Below are positions 47,600 through 61,103 of a stretch of 64,000 bases of DNA, piece after piece. Source of the DNA: Aselliscus stoliczkanus (taxonomy: Eukaryota > Chordata > Mammalia > Chiroptera > Hipposideridae); contig CM066740.1 in the NCBI GenBank assembly GCA_033961575.1, positions 91,867,117-91,931,116 on the forward strand, in the 5' to 3' direction. The notes beneath the pieces are model-generated. The model was given only the letters and a program-made list of their open reading frames with translations. It was not told the origin of the DNA and did not search any database. Each line of letters starts with the position of its first letter. The first letter of the stretch is position 1. A program made the translations under genes and the position numbers.

Positions 47600-48950
47600 T
47601 CTTGAGCCCTCCCTTTGAAACCCAGGCGCAGGCACAGGGCCTCTGCACGCGGGTCGCCACTGCCTCCGGGTGCGCTGCGGTGGGCGGTGGGAAGCGCGGT
47701 CCCGGTCCATGCGGAGAGGTCAGGCCCGCCACCTGCGCCCTGGAAGTCAGAGCGGGAAGGGCGCGCCGGCGGGGGCCGGGGGGCTGGGCCGGGTGGCGGG
47801 TCCCTAGGCCGCCAGGCCTCCCCGTGCCGGGTCGGGCCAAGGCCACCTCCCTCGAGCCTCTCCCAGCCCTGGACACCGCAGAGCCTGTCAGGGGCCGCCT
47901 GCCCGGGCACTGGCAACCCTCAGGAGCGAAATAACGATGGACCCTAAAACCTCCGGGACCCCCTACTAACGAGGGCTTTCTCCCCGCCGTGGGTGGAGTT
48001 TGTCCTTCACTGTCCATCACAGTCTGTCCTTCTTGTCTTAGCAACGAGGGCAAGGGCCAGGCGCCCCCACTTCCCAGCCCCGGGCCCAGGCCGCCTTCCG
48101 CCCCCAGGCACCAGATGGCTGCCTCCCTTTGCCTTTCCCCCTCCCCAGGAGGGTCAGCGCCCCGAAGCCCACGTCCGCCCGGCCTGGGCAGACACCGCGC
48201 ACAGCCCTCGCGCCCGCCGGCACCCCGCGGCCCTGCGCGGCCCTGGCTGCGTCCCCGGCACCCCCGCGGAGGACAGGTGGCTGCCGCCGTCTCCCCCGAG
48301 CCCGGGCCCCGCCGCTAGATGGCGCCCTCACTCTGCCTGGAGGCCCGGCCCGCGGGGCCCTGGGCGCGGGGCTCGCCGTGCGGCCCGGCCGCCCCCGTCG
48401 CGCTGCTCTGTCGCGGCGGCCCGTGCGCGCCCCTTCCCCGGACGGCACCGCCGCGCCCGGCCGGGCTGCGGCCCGGGGCGCGCTCCCCTCCCGGCGGCCG
48501 CGCTCTCCTTTCCCCGCCCGGCCGCGCCGCCGCGCAATCCCTCGCCATCCGGCCCCCAGCTTCGGTGCGTCTCTGGTTTCGCCCCGCGCCCGGCACGCCG
48601 AGCATCCGTGGCCCCGTTTCTCCCGCGGGCCTCCCGCGCAATGTCGGAGGGAGGCGCCCCTTCCGCGCGCTCTCCGCTGCGGGGCCTGGGCGACCTGGGT
48701 GCGGGCGCAGCCGGCCCAGGGCGCCCAGAGCGGGGCTGTCGCTGTCCCCACGGCCCGCAGCCCAGGGCAGGCCGGTGGCGGCCGCACTTGGGGGGCTCCC
48801 GCAGGAGCGCTTTCCAGCGGAGCGGAGTGGAGGGGGCACGCCGCACCAGGGCTGCACAGGCCGGGCATCTTCCCGGCCCGGCGCTCGCTGAAGCAGGGGA
48901 CCCCTTCCCTCCAGAGCCCTTGCTCTCGCTGGGTTTTCTCAGCAAACCTG
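47600..48950. other. CpG-rich island upstream of SHH
   Basis: More than 1 kb of GC-rich, CpG-dense sequence centred about 3 kb upstream of the SHH start, densest at 48050-48900. It holds a good CTCF-like motif at 48312-48325. Long open frames on both strands reflect composition and show no recognisable protein. Confidence 0.6.
48312..48325 (+). promoter_or_regulatory. CTCF-like motif upstream of SHH, right-pointing
   Basis: CCGCTAGATGGCGC fits a CTCF core allowing purine at position 3, inside the upstream CpG island. It has the same orientation as the motifs between RBM33 and SHH. Confidence 0.5.
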
Positions 48951-51900
48951 TGGGGGGCCTGGCAGGCCCGAGGTGCTGCGGTCCCCAAAGGGGGGGTCTT
49001 TCGGTGGGTTTCTCTCCATGCGCACAGAGTCGCTGGGAGGCAGCGACCACTCCCCTGTCACAACTGTCACCCCCACGTGCTCAGAGCAGGTGCTGATGCC
49101 AGGCGTGGTGCAGGGGGTCCCCGACACGCAGGACGATGGCACAGCCGGCGGGGAAGCTGAAGCCACCACGGTGGGTCCAGGGGATGTGCCCAGGCCGGCT
49201 CATCGGCAGACGTGGCGCTTTCGTGAGTGGACTGCCTTTCTCCGGACCATCTCCCACCTCTGCTGCCGCTCAGCCTTCCTTTTAAGCGGGGGGTGGCGGT
49301 GGGTGGGGGGTGAAGGAAGTGTTTCTCCTCAGGTGTCAGAACCCGCTTAGATGCCTGTGGTCCTTTCAGTTTCCAGGTGTCTCGTCGCCATTGTCGGGCT
49401 GTGTCCATGTTTGTGAGTGGGACAGGAAGCGCAGTGTGGGGAGGCGGCCTCACGCTCAGGGAGCGAGGGCACAGCTGGCTGCGGGCCTGGCTCTTGCGCG
49501 CCCGGCCCCTGTGTGCTCCTCTCTGTCCCACGGCTGCCTGCGTGGCCCCGGGGAGTTAACACCGACAGGGAGTCCTCAGGCACGTGAGGACCACGTGGGG
49601 AAGCTTTGCCGGAAGAGAGGAACCCGGCAATCCAGGCAGATTCCCGATGGGATCCCCAAAGCCCCCAGGCCGGGGCTGGGGGAGGGTCCCCATCCTCGGG
49701 ACGCCCTGGCCTCCTAGAAAGCCTCCTGTGTCTGCATCCCTTCTGGGCACCAGGCCCTGCTTGGTGAGGCGCCCACGCAGCTCCGCACGTCGGCACCCAA
49801 GGCTGTGTGCGTTTCCGATGCTTTCTGGAGAGCGGGTATGGGGGCACGGTGAGGTGTGTGTGTGTGTGATCACGAGGGTTGGGTCCTCCGAGGAGTGAGG
49901 GTACACAGCTGGAGCCGGGAAGCAGGGCTGGCCGACTTGTCACAGAGCCAGCCCTGCCTCCGGGACGCGGGGACTCTGAAAGAGGGGCTCCAAATGGCCC
50001 CTGTTCAGCCCCTTTTCACCTGCTTCCTTTCCCTGTGGAAGACCCCCCCCCCCAGTGTTGGTCTGGGGGCAGCTCACTCTGTCACTGTAAAGGGGGTGAC
50101 CAACTTGGCAGCCAGCAGAGCACTTATCATCTGGGCAACGTCTGTCCACACCTTTTCTTAAAAAAGAAGAGAACGGGCTGATGCGATGCTGACATGCAGA
50201 AGCACAGAGGCCGCTCTGTCCGGGAGCACGGCGAACCCAGACTCCCCTGCAGCGCGTGCCGCGGGCTCCGGGGAAGGCCAGGGTCACCCCGGCTCCGCGG
50301 CAGCCCCAGCTGCCTGTGGCACCCCGTCTCCGCCCTCTCCCTCTGTGCCAGGGAGCCTCAGCCCTTCCAGGCCTGACCCAGGTTCCCAGGTCCCTTCAGG
50401 GCTGGGTTTTCTAGACAGACTTGAACTTCTGCACAAGGTCAGTGATTCTCTGGAGGTGTTCCCGTGTGTGGTACGTCGGTGAGGTACCATCTACGTGTGC
50501 ACAAGGAGACTCCCAGGGCCTGGGACGGGGCTGTGGGCCCCCAGGCCAGTGCCTGGACCCCTCCTGACCTCTTTCCAATTTGCCAAAAGGGAGGCTGGAG
50601 TAACCGACACCCTCCCACCCGGCCGATTCTGCAATCTCAGCCCCAGCAGAACGAAGCAGCTTAGGCAGCAGCCCCTTTAGAGTGGGGAAACAGGCCCCCT
50701 CTTTCCTCTGTAGGTGTGCCCATCGGGTCTTCCACCCACGCAGGTGACAAGCCTCCCCCTCTGGATGGCTGTGGCACGCGCCTCTCTGTTCTGCTGGCCC
50801 CTCGTTCCAGCCAGCCACGCGTGGGGTCGGGGAGGCCAGCGGAGTCCTGCTGGGCAGCCGTACCCCACCTCTCCTTCCCCAACCCCGTTCCTCTAGAGAA
50901 TATCCCCTTCTCTGCTGTTTTGAAAGGGGGTGATGACATGTCCCTCTGCTGTGTGCATCACTAAAAGCGGCTTCACGGTCAGACCAACTCACGTGGAGGC
51001 TGTAGCCTTATTTGGGGACGTGCCGCTTTTGCGGGTACAAATACACATAACAGGCCACAGCGACTCGGTGTGAGGAATTCAACTGGTTTTAAACAGAGTG
51101 GGGGCTGCCAGGGGTCACTTCTTTCATTTGACAAAAAGGACACTGGATCAAATGGAATTAATTTAAATAATCTTACTTCCTGTGCAGGCTCCCCACTTAA
51201 CAGCCAGCGGGGACAAGTCACAGTGATGGGACCTCATGGGGCAGATCCCAGTACACGTGTGTCCTGCGCTCTTCCAAGTAACCTGGTAAGTTGATTCGCT
51301 TCGCACAAGCCTCTCCGCCTCACTCTGGCTGACATGATGTTTGCGAGGCGTATTTAGCCTGAGCAGTAACACCCTGAGCGGGCGCAGGCCCCGTGTCGTT
51401 CCCCGATTGGGCAGCGGGGGAGGTTGAGACGAGAAGCGAGAATAGCTGGCACCCCCAGCGTCACGTGGGTGAGTGTCTGACGCTTGGCCACTTCTCTGCC
51501 TTTGCCTCGGAGCTGTGTGTCTGGGCACCACGACTGGGGACTCAGCCCTTCTGCCCCCAGCCCCAGCGCTCGGGCCGCTCTCGTCTGGCCCCAGGACATC
51601 TCTTCCTCCTCATGCGGAGCCTTGCTCTCGCTTCCGCCTTGACTCAGCCCAGAGGGTCTGGCCTGTGCCTCCCGAAGGGACACTCGTCGTCTTCCCTTGA
51701 GAGAGCTCAGTGCGCTTCGTTTCCACGATGGGCAGGCAGACAAGGCCTGAAGGAGGTGGGGGTGGAGGGCGGGGGGGGCGAGGTGCCAAGAGAAACCCAA
51801 AGGTATGAGACCAAGTCAAACTCCACGCTTCTCCTCTTGGCCCTTTCAGAGTGAGGATGGCTTACCCCAGAGTACACAAACCGGCAGGCTGAACCCCAGC

Positions 51901-52369
51901 TCTGTTTGAGTAGCGCCCAGACAAAGCCTGCTCTGCGGAGCCCACCCCCCGACCCCCTCCCGCCATGGTAACGGCCGAATTCACTGGGCCATGGGAGCCG
52001 GCCAAGTATGTGCTGGGTTGCCTTGGCTTCTCTTGTGTCCCTCCGGTGGTGGACGGTATTGGGTGTTGTGTCCGTGTGCTCTTTCTTGCCCTGATGTATT
52101 TATGCCCTCGTTTTGTTGTGCTTTGTCTGGTGGAGGACGGATGTGGGTGGGAGATACTTTGTATCGGGTTGGTCATGAACGGTCATCTCTGGGTCTTAAC
52201 ATGCCACACCCTGAGGGACTGAAGCGCGTCGCCCCCCGGCGTGTCCGCGTCCAAGGGCTCGAAAGCAGCTCTAAGGCTGCGTGCCAACGTGATCGCGTGG
52301 CATCCTGATTCCGCCACTAGCGAAGAAGCAGGTATGAAGCCCGTGGGTACCGTAGGCAACAGCTCTATA

Positions 52370-52930
52370 AAGGAAGCAGTAAAACGTGTAATTAGGCAAA
52401 TCAAATAAGGCATGGCAACAAATTCCAACTATTTAGTCACATATCATTTCCCATTAATTTACTGTGTGTTAAAGCAAGGTCTGTATTTTTATAATCCCCT
52501 GTTAAAATAAAAACCATGGCAGAAGCACGGTTGGCTTTTAAACGTTACTGGCTCGCATCTCAGAGTGTTACGACAGGCAGGACACCGTCTCATCGGATGG
52601 AAGGGGGCAGCCCTGGAAACCGCAGCGGTTGTGTCAGCATCCCATCATGTCAAGTTTAGAGACCAGCACCCCGGAGAACTCCTGAAGGTTACTGCTGTCC
52701 GTTCCCAGTTAGTGTCAGGCGGCTCCGTCCCTTTAACTATTATGGCAGTTTTGCTCAACTCCGCTGTCATGTGACAACTAATCCATCGGTCACCTTTCTT
52801 TGTAAGAAATAATCAATTCTAATCAGTAATTGCTTTTGGGCAATAGTTCAATTCTGCTGTCATCTTTTGGCTTCCAGCATCATAACATCATCCGAGCAGC
52901 TCGAAGGGCAGTAAGACATTTTACTATCAC
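52370..52930. promoter_or_regulatory. SHH: candidate non-coding element ~7 kb upstream of SHH
   Basis: AT-rich, repeat-free stretch with dense homeodomain words: GTAATTAG near 52390, CCATTAATTTAC near 52452, CTAATCC (OTX/GSC-like) near 52778, and TAATCAATTC...CAGTAATTGC around 52808-52832. No ORF is present. It precedes the element at 53420 and may form one enhancer domain with it. Confidence 0.45.
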
Positions 52931-53419
52931 ACTGTGCGGGGCCAGGCGCACCCTCTCTTGTGTTTCTGCAGGTTCATGTGCGGTGCTTGTTTGCATGTGT
53001 ATCTCCCTGTCCCCACCGGACAGGAACGGACGGTGGGGACGCGTCTGCGTCTGAGTCTCTGGATACAGTCATCTTTCTTAGTTTTCAGAGAGCTATGGGG
53101 CACCATGTAGACACAACCTGGCATTCTCACAGAGATTTTTTTTCCCCTGGGGAAGGTTTTATAAGGTCTTTGATTCAACACAGGAGGAGGGGCTGAGGGA
53201 GAAAGCTGGCTTTAGGTCAGAGGTAAACCGAGAATCTTATGCAAAGAGCTTTCAAATCGGGACCTGTACCTGCAAGGCTCAGTCGTGCTGGTGTGGGGCG
53301 CGCGGCCACCTGAGGGCCACAGACCCTGGTGGCCGTCCCACGCTCGTTTACTTCCATGTTGTTCTGGAGCGGGCCTGGTGTGCTCGGCTAATGGGTCTGG
53401 GCTGTTACGGCGCTTAACT

Positions 53420-53655
53420 GTGGGATTTTCTCCTGTCTAATGTGGCCTTATAATTTCTCCAATTAGAGGTTTAAATATCTAGTATGTCTTATTTACTCAA
53501 TAATACAGCCCTTAAGAAGGCTAATTAAAATAAGGCATACCTGTTCCTGACTTAAGTTTCGGAAGTTTTGGGTGGGGCAGAGCTGTGTAAGGAATAATGG
53601 GCAATTATTACCATTAGAGCATTAGAGGTGGGTGGAAACCAGGTGTGACCCTCAC
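53420..53655 (-). promoter_or_regulatory. SHH: candidate SHH floor-plate enhancer (SFPE1-like)
   Basis: About 8 kb upstream of the SHH start, the position of mouse SFPE1. It contains CCAATTAG (53459-53466), a FoxA-type TATTTAC (53490-53496), TAATTA (53522-53527), CAATTATT (53602-53609) and a perfect T-box half-site AGGTGTGA (53641-53648). It is AT-rich and repeat-free between GC-rich flanks. The motif trio is the one seen in intron 2 at 37871-38000. Orthology was not tested by alignment. Confidence 0.65.
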
Positions 53656-56600
53656 ATACTCTTTAGGGACTTTTAAAATGGTGACAATTTTCTCGAGTCT
53701 TTTTTCTCTCTCTCTTTTAAGAGGAGCTTTGTTAAAAAAAAAAAACACAGAAAAACAAAACACAACAAGGAATTTTCTCCCAGTGCAAAGGTTTCTAAGA
53801 TATTTGTTATGAAGGTATAAAAATCCTATTAAAATATTTATAAATCTAAACAACCCCAGAAGCCACACACTCACTTAGGCCTCTCAGCCTTGTCTTCTGA
53901 AAGCCAGATAAATCATCTTTCAGAGAGCGAAGCTGAAAAGGGAAAACAAACCCAGAGTGCTCCGGGGCTGCCGCGAAGATGCCGGGATGTGGTCCAGGCA
54001 GCAGCTCTCGTCCCTGTCTCCGCCGAGCTGTGTCCGGCCCACAGACATCCCAGGAATCCTGAGTTTCTGACTCATCAAAAAAAAAAAAAATCCCACCTTG
54101 TGTGATGTCATCTTTGGAGAGCATCTTCGAAGTTCTGAGTAGCGCCCTTTTAGAAGGAAATCGAGACTCCGGCCCCACCCCTGATTTAATCGATGAGGAG
54201 GCTGAGGTGCATCTCACTCAGGTGCCGCGCTCACCGTGTCGAAGGGTGGAGAGTCGGCAGAGCCGGAGGACACGCAGCTAGGACACGCAGGCCGGAGGCC
54301 ACCCCGCACGGCAGTCTCCTCCAACAGTGTCCGAGTCCAGTCTCAAACCAGCCCTGGATTTCAGGGGACCACCCGCCCTCTTGTTTTCTGGGAGCTGGAG
54401 ACACCAGGGGCCGCTCGTCCACTGGTTTATTTATTTCACAAAAACGTCGCCTGCGGCTGTACCAAGACCATGCTGGTTTGTCCTCTGGTACAAACAGAAG
54501 CCCAAGGCATGGCCTCAGAGCGTCCAGCCCAGGGAGGAGCTGCGGCCAGAGAACTAATGGAGGGCAGTGAGCGTGTGGCAGAGCCGGGGATCGGGGCTCA
54601 GCCGCAGGACGGGGAAGCACAGTGGTTTCACTCCGCATCCCAGGGGTTGATGTTCGTTCCTCCGCTGGGGGCACAGGAGGCACACACAGAGCAGGTGTGT
54701 AATTTGGGAGACCACATCCACCTGTGGCAGGCTTTCCCACCCCCGCCTGGGAAGAGCCATGCTGCTTGGCTGCGCCCCGAGTCAGCGGGCACCGCTTTCC
54801 CTGCCCGCCTGCTCCCTGCGGGAGAAGCCTTCCCCGGGTGGGCCAGGGCCAGCCTTCCCACACAGCTGCAGTCCTTGAAACCCAGCCCCAGAGGCCCAAA
54901 CAACATCAGCTGGCCAGCCAGGCTCTGACTCCAGCTGCTTCTCAGGCTCCTGAGGACCCTCTTTCTGGCCTCCCCAGGGGTGTTTCGGACCTTCAGAAAT
55001 GACGTGACCCGCCATCGTGGGCCCTACCACATTGTTGCAACTGGGACTCTGCCGACCCCCTTGCCGGGGGGTTTGGGGCAGGGAGGGCTCCTGGCAGCCT
55101 CTGCGTGCATGGCCCTCCGCCTTCCGAGCTGTCCCCAAGGACTGGCATCTGGCTTTCTCAGCTTGCTGCCCTCCCTGGCCAGTGACCTGCTCAGGGTGGT
55201 GCCGCTCCTGAACCCCAGTCGGGGAGCTTGTCCAGGGGGAGCCCTCTGACGGACAGCACTGCCAGGTGGGCACGAGGCAAAAGGGGGACTTTATAACCAG
55301 AAGAAAGGAACGGTGACATCACTTCGCCTCATTTATTCAGTTTGGTGGCTATTTTGACTTACAGGCGTCAGCAGTCCCCGGGGCCCTCTGCCTCCCCACC
55401 GTGACCTTGGTGGAGCCTCGAGCACACGCTGTCAAGGCGTCTCCCAGCATGGTCAGCGGTGGCAGCTGGCTCCCCTCCCGGGGTCCTCAGCACTGGGAAG
55501 GACTGAGTCACAGCATGATGGGTAGGAATGCCACGCACGGAGAGGCCCAGGTCACCCCGCCTGGGCCCACGCGCCTCGCTCCCCCAGGAGGGTGGGGTGT
55601 CCAGCAGCGAATGAGGTCGGCTGTGCTGGGTGTGAGCCGGGCTTGTCCTGAGCTCCGGCACCGGCTGTCCTGTCCGTGGCTGTGCAGCCCAGGCCACTCC
55701 CCGTGGGGTGAGGCCCCCCTTCTCCAAGTACAGTCGGGAAGGCCATGAGTGGGGCCGAAGCCTGGCACTGAGGGTGGTGGGTTTTGTTCCCAGGCACAGA
55801 AGGTTGCAATGCTTTTACGAAACCGTCCATCCAGCATGGATAACAAAGAAGCAGTTTGTCTTTGAGAGGAAGGTTCCCTAGTTTCTTGGAAGGTGAATTT
55901 CCCCAGGACGGTGGGCAGCTCCATGCAGGTGTCACGGGGACACCGGGCGGTGACCGGCCCCTCTCAACCTGAGGCGGGGGGACCGGCTGAGGATGGCGGC
56001 TCCCCCTGCTTGAACCCCAGGACCTGGGCAGGGAGGACTCCCGTGGACTCAGCTTCTCCTCCAGGCCACCGAGAGGCGGGACAGCCCTCGAGACGTTGGA
56101 TGTCTTTTACTAGTTGTGTGGTCATTTGTCACAAGGGCGTGAGGCATTTTAGTATTAATGTGACCACTCTTGGTGTTCCTTCCCTTTGGGCCCTCCAGTG
56201 AGCCCCTCGTGGTCACAGCCACCTTGGTCCCACCGACAACTGCTGGGAGCCCCAGCCGCCTCCCCCCAGGGGCCACGGTCAGAATTCCTCGGCTGTGCCA
56301 TGGGAACTTCCTACCCGCTGGGGCTGCGTGGTGACAGCTGGGCGATTGACCGCCCTGGGAAACTGCTCCTGAGGCAGCCGAGAGCCAGACATACGGCGGC
56401 ATGTGTCTGAGGGTGCCAGGGGCTCACAGACACCCCTTCTGCCTGGAAGCTCAGCCTGGGGTGCCGCTGTCCAGCAGTCTGGGGACACTCCTGGGAAGTC
56501 AGGGGGGACAGGGGCCCTGGAGGTGACATCTTAAGTGCCGTGGGGTTTGCTAGCACCCTGTGAGGTCTCCACCCTGCTGTCTAAGGACAGTGGGACTTTT

Positions 56601-56739
56601 GGATAAATGCTCTTTCCTAGATGATTCCCAGTGTATGTGGGGGGTGGAGCGGCCGCTGGGACCCAGAGATTGGGGGCCTCTTCAAGCCCTGAGGAATGGA
56701 TGGGAGGTTTTCTGACTCCAAAGAGTTTTGCTAGACAGC

Positions 56740-57240
56740 TTTGAAATAGAATTCACACCGTGCAATTCACTTGTTTAAAGTGTATGATCCGACGGTTTTT
56801 AATACATTCAATTTTAGTGCATTTTAATGGCCTTAAAAAATAACCTTTAGCTAAAACCCTCCAGCGCCTCCACCCTCTGTCCCTCACCCCACCCTGGGCA
56901 ACCGCTGACCCGATCTCGCCTCTGCAGAGCCCTGCTCTGGACGTTCTGTGCGGATGGAGTGATGGAGCACGTGGCCTTTGGGGTCTGCCTCCTTCGCTCG
57001 TGTCCCGCCCTCAGGGGTCTTCCACGTTGGTGACGCATGTCAGCGCTTCCTTCCTTCCCGTGGCCGGGTCACATCCCATTGTGTGGATGGTGCCCGTTTG
57101 CTCACGGCATCTCTCAGTGGGCGTTGGGTTTGTCCCCCTTTCAGCTGCTGAGCGCTGTGCTGCTATGACGTGGCCATCTCTGCGTGGACTCATGTGTCCA
57201 GTTCTCAGGTGTGCACCTGGAGAGGCTCTGCCGGAACCCC
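56740..57240 (+). repeat. L1 LINE 3' end fragment, old
   Basis: Follows the sequence order of a common mammalian L1 3' region: gaattcacaccgtgcaattc, tttaaagtgta, later cacatcccattgtgtggatg, a 'gtttgctcac' stretch and 'gctgctatgacgtggccatc'. It is strongly diverged and carries no ORF. Confidence 0.6.
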
Positions 57241-59875
57241 CAGGCGCCAGGTGAGGGAGGCTGGGGCGGCCCCAGCTGGGTCCCTGGCCAGGCGGCCCTG
57301 CCCGCAGAGGCCTGCGAGGCTTGCCCTTGGTGCGGCGCCCCCTGAAGGTGGACGCCGACTGAGCCCCTGACCTCATGGAGGTCTGTGAGCTCTTCTCTCA
57401 ATCCTTATAATTCCTACAGATGAGGATTCCGTAGGAAATTAGACACGTGGAAATCGTGTGGGCATTTAGTCCTGTATATAATTTCCCACAGTTCTAACTA
57501 CTCCGACATTTGTCATCTTCAGAAGTCACAGACAGAAAGTCACTGTGGGAAGGACTTGGGCCCACAGCGTTGCGAGGACACGGAGCCCAGCGCTGTCCGG
57601 CCTTGCCCTCGTCCCCTCTGTGTTCCCAGTTCCCCCCACACCCAGGGTGTCCTCCTGCCTGAACCTGGGACCTTTGGAAGAGAAACCGCTCAGCCCCGCC
57701 CCGAGATGAGAGCCTCCTGGGGGGACAGGACCCCAGCCGTCGCCCGTGGGGGGAACCCTAAGTATTGTTTATTGACGCCCTGGGGTCACCTCCCCGAAAC
57801 TGTTTGCTCCGGTCCTGTGTCAGGTGGGATCAGACTAAGACAATGGTCCTTTGAAATCCAAGCCACGGTCTTGGGGTGCTTGCCTCTGAATCAGCGCCTG
57901 TGGTTGTCCCGCTGCCTCCTGCCCAGCCTGGGCCCCCCGAGTCTTTTTGCCACCTGTAGATGGATCAGTGGGGTCCCCTCCTCTGCCATGGCTGCTGGGC
58001 TGGGGGCCTGGTCTGCTCCTCCTGAGCTGGGGATGTGGGAAGGTCGCTTCCCTGGGCTGTTTACACGGTAAAGAGGGGGATGGGCCCCAGGGCCCCGCAG
58101 ATCTGTGTGTGGGTCAGTCGTGCATGGGGCGTAAGTGAGATAACACACAGGAGAGTCTGGGCCAAGTGCACGAACTACACACACCTGAGGCCGTTCTCAC
58201 CGTCGTCTGGGCTGTGCGGTGACCAGCTGGTTTGTTTCTGGCCCATGCTTCATGGCCGCCACATGAATACCATCAAAGCTGTCGTTCGTCGTCCGTGATG
58301 GAGTGGGTTTTATTCAGTCCGGGGCGGGGGAGCGCTTCCAAATGTGGGGGGTGGGAGGCAGCCGACTGCAGCTCAGGAGGTCTCCAAAGGACCCCTCTGC
58401 AGATACCGTTCTGTGAGCTGAATGGAGGGACCCCAGGTTCCAGCCAGAGAAACGGTTATGTTCTGAACTATTCCCTATAATAAAGCCTTTAAGTTCTCTG
58501 GACTGAGTTAGGAAAAAACATGTTAGTGGATATAGTTCCCTGATGTTAAGCTTGTATCTCTTGAGATTTCCTTAAACGTCGGGCACCCCCTAGTGAAGTG
58601 CTATCCATTGGCAAAAGTAAGCGAACCCATAAAACAGAAGTATTAGTGAGAACGGTTTCAAGAATAATTACGTCTGGTTCAGTGACTTATTTCTTTTTGT
58701 GGGCCTACGGGCTTATTATAGCTGTGATTGTGGACTGAGGAACCCACAAAGTCAAACTTTCAGCGAATAAACCGTTTTCATTTTTGTGATTGCACCAGAG
58801 AGAGAATTGCTTCATGTCATCTTAGGAAACGGCCCTGTCTTTGCACAAAAAGCCTTGTGACATGGCCTCTTCGTGGGGAGGAAGACATGGCGGTGGCTCT
58901 CAGTGTCACCAAGAAGCAGAGCGGTTCCCCTGTGTGTCCTGCCTTAAGGTTTCAGGGTCAGACACATGTGTTCATTTCCCCAGCACCCAGGAGCCAAACC
59001 CCAAGACCCAGTGTGCACAGTTTCTTAGGGTTTCTTATGGAGCACAGACGTGGTTCTGGGACTCAGCCTTCTGAGGTCAGCAGCTCTTTGCTCCCTGATC
59101 CTGATGACAGGAATCAGCACTAAGCTATGCAAATATGCTAAACCAAGGCCTTCATTTTGGCGCTCTGTTGGGCTTGGGCAGTCGTGGACCATGGACCGTC
59201 ACCCGCTCCCCGTCAGGGAGAGCCTGGGAGGCAGAGCGGCCGGGGCTGCCCCTCCGTGTTGCATCCGTCACGCTGTCCGTGAGGAAGCCTTATCTTCACT
59301 CCTTTGCTCAATGCTGGGTTTCCACTGGGCCTGTTTACCTGCAGGCAGCTTTCCCTGAACTCAGATAAAGCTCACGGTCAGCTCTTTGCAGAGACAGACG
59401 GACTCTGGGGCCCAGCCTACTTAGTGTTCACGTGGTGGGCTCTGTTTGTGGCCGGTGACCGTGCTCGGCCTGGTGGCCCGGGGAGGAGGGTCAGCCTCTG
59501 AGTGGACCTGACCAGGGTCACCGGGAGGCCTTTCCTCCAGGAGGCAGTACCACCACCCATTCTCCCGACCGTGACAGTCATGCCTCTCTGTCCATTACGG
59601 GCTCATGAAACCAGGTGCTTATGGAATTTGTGACCAGCTTTCCACTTAGAGGTCACAGATTCTTTAAATGTCTGTTACAAGCGTGGGCATTTCAGCCAGA
59701 TCCACTAGGTTCCATTCTGAGCAGAGCTGAGATAATAATCCGGATTTACAAACCGTGTCTGCGTGGATGCTTGTTTGTTTTCCTGGAGGACTGGCGGCAG
59801 GTTGCCCTCAGCCGTGAGATCCCCCAGGCCTCTGCTGATGAGTGTCCACTTGCCTAGGGCCTCGAAACAAAGTGT

Positions 59876-60078
59876 CACACACACACACATGCCCACACAC
59901 ACATACATATAAGCACACCCATGCACATACACAAATGCTCACACATGCACACAATGCATGCACACACGTACACATTTGCACACACAAATACATACATGCA
60001 CACACGTACATGCATGCACACAATGCATGCATACACGTGTATACACACATGCACACGTGCACACATGCATGCATACAA
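59876..60078. repeat. CA / CATG microsatellite
   Basis: About 200 bp of CA dinucleotides broken by ATG, ATAC and GCATGC words, so mostly alternating purine-pyrimidine. It is a compound simple repeat. Confidence 0.9.
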
Positions 60079-61103
60079 CACCAATGTTTCTAAGGCACAC
60101 AATGTTTCTCTGGGACTCGTGTGCTCTCCCAGGGCAGGTGTCCTTGGGTTGGGAACCTCAGAAGTGGAGTCATGTTGGGGAGACTGAGTTAAGTAGCTTC
60201 CTGCAGAGTGTCTCCGGCTTCACACGCCAGGCAGTTGCTCCGTGTGGGGAGCCCTGGAACACGGGAGGACCTGGGCTCAGGGCCCCTCCTGTCCACAGGG
60301 ATGAAAAGAATTCAGGAGCAGAGAGCGTGTTCTGAATGACCTCACCCTCCTACCAACTTTCAGTCTCTCTGAAGACAAAGCTGACGTCAGCTCATATTTG
60401 CAATCATTTTTCCTCTTTCCTGCAAAACAGCCCCTTCTTCTGGGAGAGCGTTTGGCAGCCAGCCCTGCTGTGGGCTTGCCAAGGCGCAGTTCCATCACTG
60501 GGAACATCTCTCATGCGCCCACTCAGGGGGCAGCGAGGGTGTGTCCCCCAAGGTGATACCCATGGGCCTCGAGGCCCTGGGAGCACCTCCTCCAGTCCTG
60601 GGCCTGACAGGGGCACCTGACACTGCTCCCCAAGGTTCTGGAGCTGTGTATGCTCCTGCCACCAAAAGGGAACCCAGGGACTCCCGCCAGGCTTGTCTCA
60701 TGGAGAAGCTGAGATCTGGTTCTGTCTGCTGAGCAGATATGTCCTGGCGTGGACTCTGGGGATGAGGCAGGACTCAAGGGCCACCCCAGGTGCAGACAGC
60801 AGGGTTCTGGGGGTGAGAGCAGAGGGCAGAGGTTCAAGTGGCAAAGGGCAGCATGGCTGCGGAGCCTTGACGGTCACACACAGAATTCCCACTCGGAGTG
60901 TGGTTCTACAAGAGTTTCGTAAGTGCATTTCTGCTGCTGGCTGGTGCCTTCAGAGGCAGCCTCCTGAAGGCCCTATAAACAGCCACCTGCCTGCATGTCC
61001 CTAGCACATGCGAGGAAGAGGGCTCAACCACATACCTGCCCAGGTCTGCCCAGGTATCAAAAATTTACCATCACCCCTATGCGCTGTGCCATTGCCCCTC
61101 CAA

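Noticed and set aside
47993..49096. 367- and 316-residue frames upstream of SHH
   Set aside because: CpG-island artefact on both strands; no splice structure or domain.
58584..58597. Left-pointing CTCF-like CACTAGGGGGTGC
   Set aside because: Two mismatches, including one in the critical GGC core.
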